The position numbers were made by a program, and so were the translations under genes. Shown one piece after another: positions 1 to 12,718 of a stretch of DNA of 64,000 nt (positions within the stretch are counted from its first letter, which is position 1; each line of letters opens with the position of its first letter). Under the pieces are notes generated by a model. The model had not been told where the DNA came from. It saw only the letters and a program-made list of their open reading frames with translations, and ran no database searches. Source of the stretch: Adiantum capillus-veneris. Its lineage: Eukaryota; Streptophyta; Polypodiopsida; Polypodiales; Pteridaceae. Location: positions 77,209,884 through 77,273,883 of the forward strand of contig CM043944.1 in the NCBI GenBank assembly GCA_014529385.2. The letters run 5' to 3'.

Positions 1-2160
1 GCTTAATGATCTTGGATACACTATATTGTTTGGAAATGGTTTCTAGATTATCAAAAAAGGTAACTTCATCATGCTGAAAGGCCAGAAGTTTGGCTTATTA
101 TATTTCTTGTATGTTTGTTTCGTAAAAGTAATCTATCTATGTAGACGAGCTACCTTCTCTGAGTTGTGGTAGATCCAGTTTGGTCATATGAGTCCGAAGG
201 GAATGAAGCAGTTACAAAATTTTGGCTACATCCCTTTGCTAAACTATTTTGATTTTAGTTTGTGTGAGCATTTTATATATGGGAAAAAAACCTAGGCTTA
301 CATCATTGCCATTATATCAAATGTTAGGGAATCATTTAGATTTGGCCATAGTGATCTATGTGGGCCTATGCCACATAAGTCTTCAGGGGGCACTATATTT
401 CATGAATTTCATAGATAATCTACTCAAACGGTGTGGGTCTACCTCTTGAAGACGAAAGACAAAGTCTTTGGAGTCTTCCAAGAATTCCTAGCTATGGCAA
501 AAAACCAGCCAGGCACCAAGTTGAAAGCCTTGCATACTGACAATGGGGGATAATATGTATCCTCTTAGTTTAAGGACTTTTGTAGCAAATGAGGCATTAG
601 GAGAGAGTTTACTATTGTTGTACACATTTTCTCAAAATGGAGTTGTTGAGCACATGAATAGGACTATTCAAGAGAGGGTCACTTCCATGCTATCCATGGC
701 AAATTTATGTCAAGAGTTCTGAGGGGATGTTGTTATGATAGCGGTGCATATAATCAATGAGGTCACCTAGTACACCTTTGAACTATAAGATTCCATAGGA
801 GATGTGGATAGGCAAGAAGCCTAATTATGATAGATTACATGTGTTTTGGTGTGAGGCATTCTCACATGTGCCTAAAAAGCTTAGAAAGAAGCTGACCACA
901 AGTCACACATGCATCTTCATTGGCTATGGTGCAGATGGAGGCACCCAAAATCTTGAAGAGTTATTCATAGCTCACAAGTGATCTTTAATGAATTAAAGAT
1001 GCACAAACAATCCATGAAAGAGGTTGAGTAGTGAGATTTGAGGACGTAGCCTCAAATCAAGTTATGCAAATAGCTCGGGCTACTAGCGATGTACCTACCA
1101 CTAGTAGTGCTCCATAGAGGGATAGTGATTGTCATGAGAGATCAGAGCCTAGCAATCAAGCAGTGAGGAGATCTACATGTGTATCTCGTGCCCCTAAGAA
1201 GTTTTAGCTAGGATTAGACTATCTATTGGTCATTGATTGTAGAGAGACTACCTGCTATTAAGAGGCTATTGAGATGGAAGATAGCATGAAGTGGGAGTAG
1301 GCAATGCAATTTGAGTATATCGTGACTTTGGAAAATGAGACTTGGAAACTAACAGAGTTGGCAGAGGGAAAACAAGCTTTGCCTTGCAAGAAGTATTATA
1401 CAATCACGGATCCCGAGCCTAAGTAAAGCCTAAATATAAGGCTAGAAAAGCGTAGATTTTGATAAAGTTTAAATTCCTATGGTTGAGATGACTACATTGC
1501 ATCTTGCGCTTGGACTAGTAGTCATTGAGGACATGGAATTGGTCCAGATGGATGTGAAGGTAGCATTCTTCATGGGGATCTTGATGAGCCAATGGGTTTG
1601 AAGTCAAACCTGAGAAGCCTACGAGGGCATAACTTGTTATAGATTGTGTAAGACATTGTATGGCCTAAGACAAGGCTCAAAGTAGTGGTGCATGAATCTT
1701 GACAAGTACATGCAATCTCAAGGGTATGAAAGGAGCCAAGACAGTCACTACTTGTATACTTGGAAGTTTAAAGATTCTTCACTTATCATCTTGATACTCT
1801 ATGTTCATTATATCCTCATTTCCAAGAAGTCATAAAGACGAGATTGCCAACTTGAAGTAGTCACTTAGCATGCAGTTTGCTATGAAGGACTTGGAAGATG
1901 AAAATCACTTTCTTGGTATCTATATCAAGAGGGATAGAAAATGTGGAATATGCAAGTAGTCTTAAGAAACATATATTCACAAGGTCTTGCAACCTTTTAA
2001 TATGCAAGAAGGGAAATCATTGAGTGCCCCAATGCAAGCCTTATGAAACACTTAACCAAAATAATGCTCCTATATCTGATTTTGAGAAAGTGAAAATGGC
2101 CAAGGGGCCATGCCTATTGCTACCCATAAACACCATTATCTATATTGCCTACACCTTGTG
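1..2160 (+). pseudogene. Decayed Ty1/Copia pol remnant, open at the left window edge
   Basis: Frames broken by many stops and indels still read as Copia pol in the usual order. The GAG-pre-integrase region (a degenerate RLGHMS-type motif and an LC-E-H metal-site remnant) lies at about 180-290. The integrase core lies at about 380-800, with VWVYLLKTKDKVFGVFQEF and then an ALHTDNGG motif whose following codon is a stop. Reverse transcriptase lies at about 1330-1980, with QMDVKVAF and a damaged YVDD-type site near 1800. The element lost its function long ago. The 5' part lies outside the window, and no 3' LTR is evident before the unrelated frame at 2180. Confidence 0.8.
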
Positions 2161-2179
2161 CATAGAGCTAATGATATAA

Positions 2180-2458
2180 GGTGCCCACCATTGTAGCAAT
2201 ATACAACAAGCACAAGCAAATATACCATTCTCAATTGTTATCGAGGAAAAGGTTGTACAGCTATGGGAACACCTGCAACAACATCAATACGAGAAGCATC
2301 AAGAAAAATTATTGGAAATAAATAAGGTATTACCTTGTCTTAAAAATCATGTGAGTTCCATGCATGTGGACACGACAGCAGGTGGAATCCACTATAATTA
2401 TGAGGCAGATAAGGATGTCCTTGATAGAGTAGTTGATGTTATAAGTGAAAGCGTAAAC
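2180..2458 (+). CDS. Unrecognised reading frame (possible terminal exon), cut by a Copia insertion
   Basis: A clean 93-codon frame begins just after a TAA at 2177-2179 and runs without a stop to the Copia insertion at 2459. If the Copia and one TSD copy are removed, the frame continues at 21713 for five codons (NDSME) and ends at TAA 21728-21730. A TGTAG acceptor-like site at 2192-2196 could start it as an exon. The sequence is hydrophilic and helix-like (for example EEKVVQLWEHLQQHQYEKHQ). I do not recognise a family. It differs from the surrounding decayed elements in having no stops, so it may be the last exon of a host gene or part of another element. Confidence 0.4.
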
Positions 2459-2685
2459 TGTTGGAATTAGGGTTGCAGAGAAACGCACACAGCTTGGAGA
2501 AGACAAAGGAAGCTCAAGGCACACAATATAGAGAGTGTTACTTAGTGTGCAATGGAAATATCGATAGCCCTAGAGTGATGGGGGTATATACAATGCACGG
2601 GGGAAAAAACCTCCTAAAGAGGGAAAAAATGCCCCGATGGTCCTAGTGTGTTCACGCACATCACTAATACATGTATATGGTAACA
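2459..2685 (-). repeat. 3' LTR of the nested Copia element
   Basis: A 227-bp repeat, nearly identical to 21480-21707, beginning TGTTGGAATTAGG and ending GGTAACA on the plus strand. A third, more divergent copy lies at 23080-23264. Confidence 0.93.
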
Positions 2686-2760
2686 AATTCCCCCTGGAGT
2701 GATGCAGTGAATGAGAGCTAGCACATGAGTAAAGGGAAGTGCCATGCCCTAAGGACATGA

Positions 2761-5700
2761 TCAGTCCACAAAGGGAAGTAAGCCCAAAGCTTTGTGGAAG
2801 GCTTCGAGCTTCTCATGAGACAATGTCTTTGTGAAAAGATCTGCAAGGTTGTCCTGTGTTGGCACATAAGCCAAGATAATCTCTCCTGCTAAGAGCCTCT
2901 TCCTGACATAGTGGTAATGCACCTCAATGTGCTTTGTGCGAGCATGAAAAATTGGGTTCCACGCAACTGCTAATGCACTCTGACTATCAATGTAGATAGT
3001 GTTGGCAGTGTCCTGTTCAACACCCAAATCAGCCATAACGCGTCTGAGCCATACACACTCAATCGTAGCTGTGAAGACTGCCCTGTACTCAGCCTCACAA
3101 CTCGAAGTGGTCACAGTAGGTTGCTTCTTGCTCAACCATGATAAACATGAACTGCCAAGCATGAAACAAAAACCACTTGTGGACACTCGCGTGTCAAAAA
3201 AACCAGCCCAGTCTAAGTCCAAAAAAGCATGCAAATCTGGCGACAATGATCCCCCCTTGGGATAAAACAAGCCAAGATGTAAAGTGCCACTAAGGTAGCG
3301 AAAAATCCTTTTGACAGCCTGCCAATGCTTAGACCCTGGGCTATGCATAAATCTGCTGACCTGTGAGACTGCAAACTTAATATCTGGCCTCGTGTTGCAT
3401 ACATAAATGAGGCAGCCAACAACAATTTGGTAAAGAGTGACATCACCAGGATCGCCAGCATCATGTAGACTCAACTTCAAACTTGTTTCCATGGGAGTGG
3501 CAATAGGTTTGCAATCCTCAAGTCCAAACTTACATAGTAATGTCTCTATGTAACTTTTCTGACACAAGGCAATACCACCATCACACTGCTTAAATTGTAT
3601 GCCCAAATAATGATGCAACAACCCTAAATCTTTCATCTTGAAAGTAGCATTCAAATCATTCTTAGATTCAACAATATATCTCTCATTTGGTCCAGTGATC
3701 AACAAATCATCTACATAAAGAACCTCAATGAGAAGTACATCACCCTCACGCTTTACATACAATGTGCTTTCTGTTGGACTGTTACCAAAGCCTTGTTTGA
3801 TCAAATGAGTGTCAGTTTTCTCATACCAAGCACGAGGAGATTGCTTCCACCCATGCAAAGCCTTGTTACATTTGCACACTTTGTCCTCTTGTCCTTTCTT
3901 GACAAAAGTGCGAGGCTGCGTTAGATAAACTTCCTCAAATATGTCACCATTCAAGAAAGCAGTAACGATGTCTAATTGATGTACATCCCAACCAAAATGA
4001 GCTGACAATGAACATAGAAAATGCATAGTAGTCATATGACAAGTGGGAGCAAAGGTCTCTTCATAATCTATGCCTTTTTGTTGTGCATAACCCTTTGCAA
4101 CAAGTCGAGCCTTATGGCGATCGATCTCACCATCCAGCTTGCATTTCAACTTGTAAACCCACTTCGTACCAATGGCCTTTTTGCCAGGAGGCAAATCACA
4201 TAAAGCCCATGTGTCATTTTCTACAAGTGCATCATATTCTGATTGCATGGCATCCATCCAATCTTCTGAACTTTGTGCTTCATTAAAAGACAGAGGTTCA
4301 TCAACATCATGTAAGCTAGACAAAGCCAAAGCATAACAATCTGATGCATAAGATGCATGGCGAGAGCCTGAACAAGTACGACTAGACAAAGGTGCATCCA
4401 ATTTACTGTCACGCAAAGTGTGCACCAACCATTTTGGCATACCTCTAGCCTACTCATTTTCAGCCCTTTCCTCATCAAGTACATCATGTACAGTTGCATC
4501 AGTAATAGGTTGATCTGTAATATTTTCAGAAACCCCCATAGGCTGTACATTTGCCTCATTGGAACTTACATTCATATTTCCACCACTGAAAAGAGGCGTC
4601 ATAAATATCCTGTGAGCTTACATTATTGTCTCTAGTACATGACAGCAAGGGCTGAACAGAATCTTCCACAAACACTACATCTCGTGAAACTAGAATACGT
4701 TTTTTTTGCAGATGATACAACCTGTAACCTTTGCTTTCAGCACTGTAACCAACAAAAATACATTTGACAACCTTATCATCCATTTTTTTGTGTTGTGTTT
4801 GTGGCACCAAAGCATATGCCAAACAGCCAAAAACACGCATGTGCTCAATAGAAGGCTTTCTAGCATGCCATGCTTCATATGGAGTAATAGACTGCAAAGC
4901 TTTCGTAGGACACCTGTTTAGTACATAAGTGGCACACATGATGGCCTCAAGCCAAAAAGAATGCGGCAAAGCTTGACTTTGGACCATACATCGTGCCATT
5001 TCCGTAAGTGACCTGTTTTTCCTCTCAGCAACACCATTTTGTTGAGGTGTATATAAGGCATTGTACATTGGTGTTTTATCCCACGACTAGCCAGAAATGC
5101 ATTGAATTCATGAGACATATACTCCCCCCCTCAATCGGAACGGAGGGTGCCCATAGTGCATTTCGAGACATTTTCAGCCATAGCCAGAAATTGTTTGAAG
5201 CACATAAAACCTTCAGACTTCGCTTTAAGTGGAAATACCCATGCATACCTGGAGTAATCATCAATGAAAGTCACAAAGTAAAGGTAATTGCCCAAGGACG
5301 GAATTTGCATGGGCCCACAAACATCACTATGCACAAGTTGCAACCTGCAGTTGGCCTGAATTGAACCATCCTTTGGAAACTTAGAACGTTGCATCTTACC
5401 CAAAATACAGCCTTCACAAACATGTTTGACAGGTGCTTCATGAGGCGGCAAAGAAGCAACCATATCAGATTTCTACAAACGCAGCAAACTGGCAAAATTC
5501 AGATGACCAAAACGTGCATGCCAAAGTTTTGCATCTGAAATAGCCCTTGAATTTGCAACTGCATTTGCAAAATTTTGTCCACACTTGTCATACAAAGTGA
5601 GCTTATACATCCCACGGCAAAAAAGCCCAAATGCAACGATTTCATCACCAAAACTGAGATCATGAATTGTGCATCTGCCATCCACAAATTTGACTACATG

Positions 5701-6616
5701 TCCAAGTCTAGCAAGTGCAGATACAGACAAAAGATTCTTCTTGACCCCAGGTACACAAAGGGCATCAACAAGTGTGAAAGAACTATCATTAGCAACAGTA
5801 AGCACAATCTTTCCAACTCCCTGAACCGGATACGAAGCACTGTTGGCACAAGTGACTGAATTCCCATGAGGGACAGACTCGAGAGAGCTGAACAATTCAC
5901 GATGTGAGGTAATGTGCTTTGTAGCACCACTGTCAAAATACCACACATGTGAATATGCAACAACTGGCAAGCATGCATCATGGATAGCAAGATTTTAAGT
6001 TCACTCTGCACTAAAATCCTATTCTGCATCAACATCAGCAACACAATCTCCTTTCAGAGAAAACTGAACAATGACTATATTTGTAGTGGAACCAGCATTT
6101 GCAGTGGAACCACCGACTTTCTTCTTAGACTCTTTTGGCCTTCAACTTAGGACACTGCTTGATCAAGTGATCATTAGCTTTACAATAATGGCAATGCATC
6201 TTCTTTTTGCCCTTATCACTAGAATTTCCAGACGAATTGCTGCCAGCAGAAGCATTAGGAACAGAAGTTTTTCCACTTGCAGTAGAACCATAAGAAGTGG
6301 TTGCATTACTGTTACCACCCTTTCTTTGAGAAGAAATAAAAGCATGTTCAACTGCATGTTGTCTAGTCCTGTTTTTCTAGAAAGTGACTCTTGCAACAGC
6401 AATGTGCATAATGCATCAAACTTGACAACTTCTGGATTTCCTTGGGTCATAAGTCTCCAAGTACTAGCAAAAGTCTGGTAAGGCATTAAGAACAGTCTGC
6501 ACAAGGGAACTGTCTAAAATGACTTCACTTGCAGAAATAAGTTGCTCATTGATATCCTTGATACCAGCAAGAAGAGTGTCCATATCATCTTGCTCGTGCA
6601 TAATCTTTGACTCCAG
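2761..6616 (-). pseudogene. Copia gag C-terminus and pol (protease, integrase, RT, RNase H)
   Basis: Read from 6616 downward. The gag C-terminal part comes first, with a CCHC zinc knuckle (CHYCKANDHLIKQC) near 6165-6210. The protease has DSGATKH near 5925. The GAG-pre-integrase zinc region has WHARFGHLN and CEGC. The integrase core has HSDVCGP, an RSD-GGEY site whose middle codon is a stop, and GVAERKNRSL. Reverse transcriptase has WVYKLKCKLDGEIDRHKARL and the catalytic YVDDLLITG near 3690-3715. RNase H has SSCEAEYRA, YIDSQSA and RTKHIEVHYH. The RT-RNase H part is open for 559 codons (2761-4440). Stops near 5470 and 5130 and frame changes near 5070 and 4440 break the polyprotein. It belongs to the same element as the gag at 20751-21152. 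Confidence 0.93.
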
Positions 6617-6625
6617 CTCTTTACG
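6617..6625. repeat. Left 9-bp target-site duplication of the MULE
   Basis: Sequence ctctttacg, repeated at 20742-20750. It falls inside the Copia gag, and the gag frame is restored if the insert and one copy are removed. Nine bases is the typical Mutator-superfamily duplication. Confidence 0.9.
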
Positions 6626-6655
6626 GGGGATTTAACATTTGCGAGTTTTTCATTT
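6626..6655 (+). repeat. MULE left terminal inverted repeat
   Basis: It starts GGGGATTTAAC and pairs imperfectly with 20712-20741. The best conserved block is ATTTGCGAGTT. Confidence 0.8.
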
Positions 6656-6919
6656 CAACTTTTTTTTTATTATAGCAATCTTTAGAGTTTTTTTAACCAA
6701 ATATGTGTCGTAGCATAAAGTATCTATTTAATGTAATTTTCAATCATCATAAAACTCCATATATGTGTGGTTGACGGAGAGAGAAAGTATAAATTCTAGA
6801 GAGATAGTATTTATGCGCGTTACCATTGGAAGAAGAGATCATAAATCCTTGAGAGAGAGAGAGAGTGACTTCTCTTCTAGAGAGAGAAAGTAAAATCATA
6901 GAGTTGTATATCACTACGC

Positions 6920-6924
<5 letters not shown>

Positions 6925-6979
<55 letters not shown>
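6925..6979. repeat. (GA)n microsatellite
   Basis: An uninterrupted run of GA dinucleotides in the MULE left subterminal region, surrounded by shorter GAGAGA patches. Confidence 0.95.
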
Positions 6980-6982
<3 letters not shown>

Positions 6983-7619
6983 GAGGGCATAACGACGTGA
7001 AAATGTAAACAAATAAAATCACCATTTCACAACTCATGCCATTAGAGTCAAATATGCTCGCAGCGCATGTGATCAGAGTCAAATAATCCACAGCATATAA
7101 ACATGCGATAAAGTAAAAAATCATGCAAAATAGAGACAACACTATTTTCAAAGTTAAATAATCCACAGCATATATAAATGTGATGAAGTCAAAAATCATT
7201 CCAGATAGAGACAATACTATTTTTCCCAAGCTTGAGCTTTTTGAAACAACGTAAGTTTTAGGATGTAAGTACATTCGCTAAACTACCACGGGATAAGATC
7301 AAAATTAGAGTACAAAAAAGGATAGTCGCCATAAATGTAATGGTCACTCTAAAAGGCAAGTAATTTGCTCCCAAATAGCTTGCAAGTTGCTTCATGTCTT
7401 TTGCTTGAAATTTGAAATCCTTTGCTGCATAAAAAATGTATTATCAAGATAAATAATCACAAGTGTAATAAACCAAAATAAATACAGAAAAACACTTTAA
7501 TATCGTAGATCAATATTCTAGTTGAGTAAAAGATGCATACCAAACCAGCTGTAATTAAATGGAGGGAGAAATCCTCCTTGGTTGTCCAAGAATAAAAGCG
7601 ATGTCCATTGGTGAGAGGG

Positions 7620-10600
7620 TTGGCTGATGAATAATCATGTGCTCCTTAGGTTCAAGTCCAAGCACTTTTGTGTACACATAGTACATATGTTTGCATGCCA
7701 AAAAGGATTTGTTGGTATTCTCTTGCTTTTAAAAATCCAGACACGTGCATGTTGGACTCTGTTTTATATGAATCTCATAACTATTTTCAGTGAGAACTCG
7801 GAAAATTGCATGCTCTTGAGACCTTTTCACTTCATCCAAAAATATAATTGTCATACTATTACATGCTTCCAACTTCTTCATGGCCTCTTTAGAGATTCCA
7901 TGCCCCCACTTTTTCTTCCTCGAGCTGCCACCACCTTCTTTGCAGTCGCCAGCAAGAGGTTGTGGATTTACCATTGAATTCTCTGTCCGAAATCCACTCT
8001 GATGCAGCGCGGCAAGTTCCTGTGTAGAGATATCTGTCCCTCTTGCTTTTGGAGCAGGAGGTAAATCTTTTACTTGTCTTTTGATTGATTGAGTATGCAA
8101 AATATCATGATTACAAAACCATAACCATTGCTCAATTGTTTTACCCTTGAACATTCTTTCGGACCATATACATGGAGCAACAAGACCAATTGAGTGACTA
8201 TGCAAGATATTGTCACAATTTTTTCTCCCTACTATTCCAAAACATTTTCTTTGACTTTGAATGGGCATTCTCCTGAGGGCCCACTGAGTGTGTGGCACAT
8301 CACTCTCAAACACATTGTTTCTTTGAGATGACAAAGGTGTGGTTGTTTCTTTTTTAGATCCAATATCATCATCACTGTCACTAATTTGCAGCGGAATGTT
8401 AGAAATACTTGGTCCTTGGGTATCAAACTTGATTTTTTTGGGTCGACCGCGATGGTTTCGTTGCTTGGATTCCATGACATATTCCGGCCGATGGGAGTTA
8501 CTTGTTCCTGTTCTGCCCCTCTTTTTGCGTTGTACTGTTTCTTTGTCTCCATGCAAAATTGGTTGCGCATACATGGGAGTCCCTACAAAACAGCCTCGTG
8601 TAATAGATGGGCAACGTTGGTTGGAGTTGGAGTTTGCTGAGATTCAACTCGAGAAAGCAAGGTCTCCATTGTGGGACCCGTTCCTATATAACGCCCAGTA
8701 GTATATCCCAAACGCTTTGCACCTTGAATATATGAGTTTATAACATCTGTTACACATGCATCATACAAGGATATTTTTCTCTTTCCACCTTCACCCGCTA
8801 ACCAACTGGCATGTACACTTTCTGATAAATTAACATTGGGAATTTGTGCCCGCTCCCACGGACTTAGACCACCCTATGAAAATAAAAAAAACATGAATTA
8901 AAATTTATAAATTTCATGTATGAAAAGCTTATAAATTTTTCTAAAAATATAAATTGTCATAAAGGTACTTACATCTGTTCCAATTCCTCCCCAGCGTGAA
9001 ATTCGTTGCTCCCACCATTTAAACCATCTGCTCACTCTTGTGATGCTCTCTGTAGATAGATGTTGTCTCCACCATTTTTGAATTGAAAGTGCCTTTTGAG
9101 ATGAAAGCACAATGGTCTTACAAGCTCTCTATTCCTCACACATATCAATGTGTTGATTTGTTAGATGTTGAGGTATCCACCTTTTAGCATATTTATGGAG
9201 ACTCTGCTCCCAATGAAATAGGCATGACCGTACGTCCCTCCATGATATTATCTGGCCCACCATTGAAGACTGTTCGAATAGCATTCCAATTTGCACCAGC
9301 CTCATTAGACATAAAACCTGCAAAGTCAGATGCACCATGTCCTTACTTTTCCATTGTTGAATTAAGGTTCTCCCAAAAAATAACTTGAGTTTTTGCATCC
9401 TCCTCTTTAGTTTCACATATAGCAATTATTTGTAGTGATCGTATGTTGCAAGATATTCAACATAAACATTTTCACACATCTTCTTTTATTTAATGATAAA
9501 AAAATACAAGATATTTAAATACTTAAAGATTACCTTGGATCATAAATTGAGCATGACATTGTTGCCCATCCATCTATTCTATGGGTAAATTCAAAATGTA
9601 CCCACGCATTTCTCAAGTCACCAGTTTCAGTTCTTTTCATCCGATTTACTAGATAAACCCAGAACCTTGTCCTTTAGTAGACATTTTAAATAGGAAGCAC
9701 TTGTCATCCTCTTCACCCTGTCCAGAAAATCTACTCCCATGGAAAAAAGAAAACATGCCCTTTTTTTGAAGCAATAAAATATTATCATATCCATCCCCAA
9801 TAACAACACCTTGACTCTTCCTTTCCTTTGAAACAATTGAAGAAAACCTACAATATGCATCACAAGAAAGCTAAATTTATAATAGTTGAAAAATTAACAA
9901 ATTCAAGGAACAGAATTGAGTTTCTCTTACCCTTTGGTTTAAACCAGTGGCATCATTTCTTCCAAAAAATCATTGAATTGTACATCGGATGTAACTTTAG
10001 CTTCCTCACCAATCAAGGAGTGAAGCACAAGTTGTTGAGCCACCAACATTTGAATTTTTCTTGGGCCACCCTTTTCTATTTTTATTACTACACCTACTAG
10101 TTTCCGCACTCTTGAAATAGCAGCCCTAGAGGTTCCTGCCTTAACATTATGACAATGTTTACCAACATGTATTGCCAGTCGCGACATTGTACCATCTCTA
10201 GGCAAAACATAATAGATTTTGCAGAGACAAGCAGCAACACAAGTAACAACCTTCTGACAATAATGAAAAGTTATTGTTGTATTCTCTTCCATTGCAAGGT
10301 AGTCCTTTTTGACCTGTCTGTCCAAATATCCATGAAAATCTCTACTATTAAATTATTGTTCCTTAATATAATGAGGACACGTTGAATAATTGCACTACAT
10401 GCATCCCAAACAGTGGCTTAGACGAATTGTGCATGCTATTGCCATGGTTGTCACAGATGGGCGAGTCCACAAGTGACCATCAAAGCGTTGTTCCATCCCT
10501 GTCATTCGTTTTGTTTTATCCTGAGTCGCAGGTAACTCAAAACACAAATTTCCATCATAATGTTGTGGAAGTTCAGCAACTTGCAAAGGAGATCCACATA

Positions 10601-10985
10601 ATGTTAACATATCATTTAACTTTTTTGCCCCTGGATTTTGTTGAATCCAAATGACGATTGACTGAGTTTTGAGCTGTCCTATATCGTCACCACTACTTTC
10701 AAGATGCACAATGCTTAAAACATCTTCAGATATCTCTTTGTCATTTCCTTTCTCATTGTCAGATACCTGTATAAATGTGTCTGAATGAAGCATCTCAAAC
10801 AAGCTCAAAAAAGATCCATCTATTAAGAAATGTTGATGACCTTCGATATCCCACTGTGGTTGCAGTAAGACTTTTGTTAGGCCACAATCACTTTCAATAA
10901 GAGCAGATAGTGACTGAAAATGGCAAGATGGAGGCAGCAAACTCTGCAAATAGTAAGCACTAAGCAACAATGAGTTTCCCTTCAA
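7620..10985 (-). pseudogene. SWIM-domain MULE transposase
   Basis: Read from 10985 downward as several exons or broken frames, about 1000 codons. The N-terminal region has cysteine and histidine clusters at about 10410-10150 (RLSHCLGC, CNYSTCPH, CVAACLCKIYY, MSRLAIHVGKHCH), probably a zinc-binding DNA-contact region. The transposase core follows, with GSRFSGQGEED near 9740, NAWVHFEFTHRIDGWATMS near 9560-9600, and GFMSNEAGANWNAIR then CLFHWEQSLHKYAKRW near 9190-9310. After that come WWEQRISRWGG near 8990 and IPNVNLSESVHASWLAG near 8800-8860. The C-terminus has an AT-hook-like RGRPKK (about 8440) and a SWIM zinc finger (CTC near 7735, CKHMYYVY near 7680). Stops near 10396, 10350 and 9340 and a frameshift near 9230 inactivate this copy. 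The SWIM finger and the 9-bp duplication fit the Mutator superfamily. Confidence 0.8.
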
Positions 10986-11399
10986 CTGAATGTTGCGACT
11001 ATCTCACCACCAACCTTCCAAGTTATTGTTACTTTCATGTTGGACATATTCTCTCAAGCAAAAGATTACAGGGTGGAGATGCGAGAAAACTATGGTGGAT
11101 TAAGTGAAGGTGGTGAAGGTTAACGAAAGTTAAAGATAACGTGAAGGTTAATGAAACTGGTGAAAGTTAATGAAAGATGTGAAGATTAATGAAAGTGAAA
11201 GATTGGTAGGTAGACGAAAAGACAGTTGCATAAGATCTTGTGAGGGCTCAAAGAATAATGAAAATCATAATTGAAGAAGTGCATTTAATATATGACGGTT
11301 GTGAATGTATGTGCAGTGGAATATGTCATCAAATTTGAGGGGCCATTTAATTTCTAAATGGTGGTTCAAGGACTGCATTTAATGCAGTCTAATAGTGTC

Positions 11400-11415
11400 T
11401 CCATCTTTTGTGTGT

Positions 11416-11477
<62 letters not shown>

Positions 11478-11963
11478 GATTGTGTGAGTGTGTGTATAAA
11501 AAGCGTAGTATTCTATATGACTGACTTTGTATAAAAAACGTAGCAATTTTTTTAGTTAAGTTATATATATGCTTCTATGTTGCCATTTTATATATATGTG
11601 TGTGAGTGTTTTTGGTAGTGTGTAAATATAATTTTTTTAGTTAAGTTATATACATTACTGTGCGTGTGTATAAATGATTTTGTGGGTGTGTGTAAACAAC
11701 GTAGCATTTTTTTAAGTTAAGATATATATAATTATCTCTAGAGAGTGTATGTATGTATGACTGTGCACATATTTTTCCATCTTGTGTGTGCGTGTGTGTG
11801 TGTGTGTGTATATAACTTAACTTAAAGAATGCTACGTTTTTTATACACACAAATACATACAATCATTTTTTTTAATATATGGTTGTGTGTGTGTGTGTGT
11901 GTGTAAAAAAAGTAGTATTTTTTTAGTAAAATTATATATATGAATCCATTTTGTGTATATCTT

Positions 11964-12046
<83 letters not shown>

Positions 12047-12060
12047 GAATGTGTGTGTGT
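11400..12060. repeat. Block of (GT)n, (AT)n and a degenerate repeat unit
   Basis: Long GT and AT runs (for example 11418-11476 and 11971-12042) alternate with a recurring unit of the type TTTTTTAGTTAAGTTATATA followed by TGTGTGTATAAA. One unit near 11810-11850 is inverted relative to the others. No coding signal was seen. Confidence 0.8.
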
Positions 12061-12119
12061 GAGTGTTTATACCACAGTATCATTTTTTGTAATATATGGT
12101 GTGTGTGAAAAAAGTAGTA

Positions 12120-12262
12120 GTTGAGATGAAAGTGGAGTGAAATTTAAGTGGAGTTTTAATTGAGATTAAAGTGGAGTGAAGTGAAAGTGGAGTTTTTCTG
12201 TGAAGAAGGAGATGAAAGTGGAGTGAAGAGAAAGTGGAGGTTTGCTGTGAAGAAGAAGGAGT
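12120..12262. repeat. GAAAGTGGAGTGAA repeats with an inverted partner near 20200
   Basis: Several copies of a GAAAGTGGAGTGAA-type unit plus TCTGTGAAGAAGGAG. The reverse complement of the same motifs occurs at about 20195-20265, so this is one arm of a dispersed inverted repeat spanning the cargo gene. Confidence 0.65.
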
Positions 12263-12276
12263 AAAAGAAGACAAGG

Positions 12277-12337
<61 letters not shown>

Positions 12338-12339
12338 TG

Positions 12340-12523
12340 CTTACCTGCGCACGCTCGCCCAATCCACCGGAGGAGCTCCATTGGAGCTCCCCCATGCCTT
12401 TCAAGGCATGGAGGAGCTCCATTGCGCGCGCTGCCTTCTCACCATGCCTTTCAAGGCATGGGGGAGCTCCAATGGAGCTCCTTTTGGACCTCCTCCGGTG
12501 GATCGGGCGAGCGTGCGCAGGTA
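12340..12523. repeat. Inverted repeat (about 70-75 bp arms) flanked by (TG)n and (CA)n
   Basis: The left arm begins TTACCTGCGCACGCTCGCCC and the right arm ends with its complement GGGCGAGCGTGCGCAGGTAA. Within each arm are GGAGCTCCATTGGAGCTCC-type sequences and a CCATGCCTTTCAAGGCATGG near-palindrome. A (TG)n run (12281-12334) lies on the left and CA-rich sequence (12530-12552) on the right, which extends the symmetry. It could form a strong hairpin in DNA or RNA. Confidence 0.85.
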
Positions 12524-12718
12524 AGAGCACACACACTCACACACACACACAGTGATACACACTTGCATTCACACACATCAAAACACTTGCATACATAGCA
12601 CAAACACACACACAATCATACATACTCACACACATTACACTTGCATACACACACATACATACATACACACACACACATATATAAACACTTGCATTCACAA
12701 CATCAACACACTTGCATA

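Noticed and set aside
8339-8701. Plus-strand frames over the transposase C-terminus
   Set aside because: They lie opposite the transposase frame, which carries the recognisable motifs.
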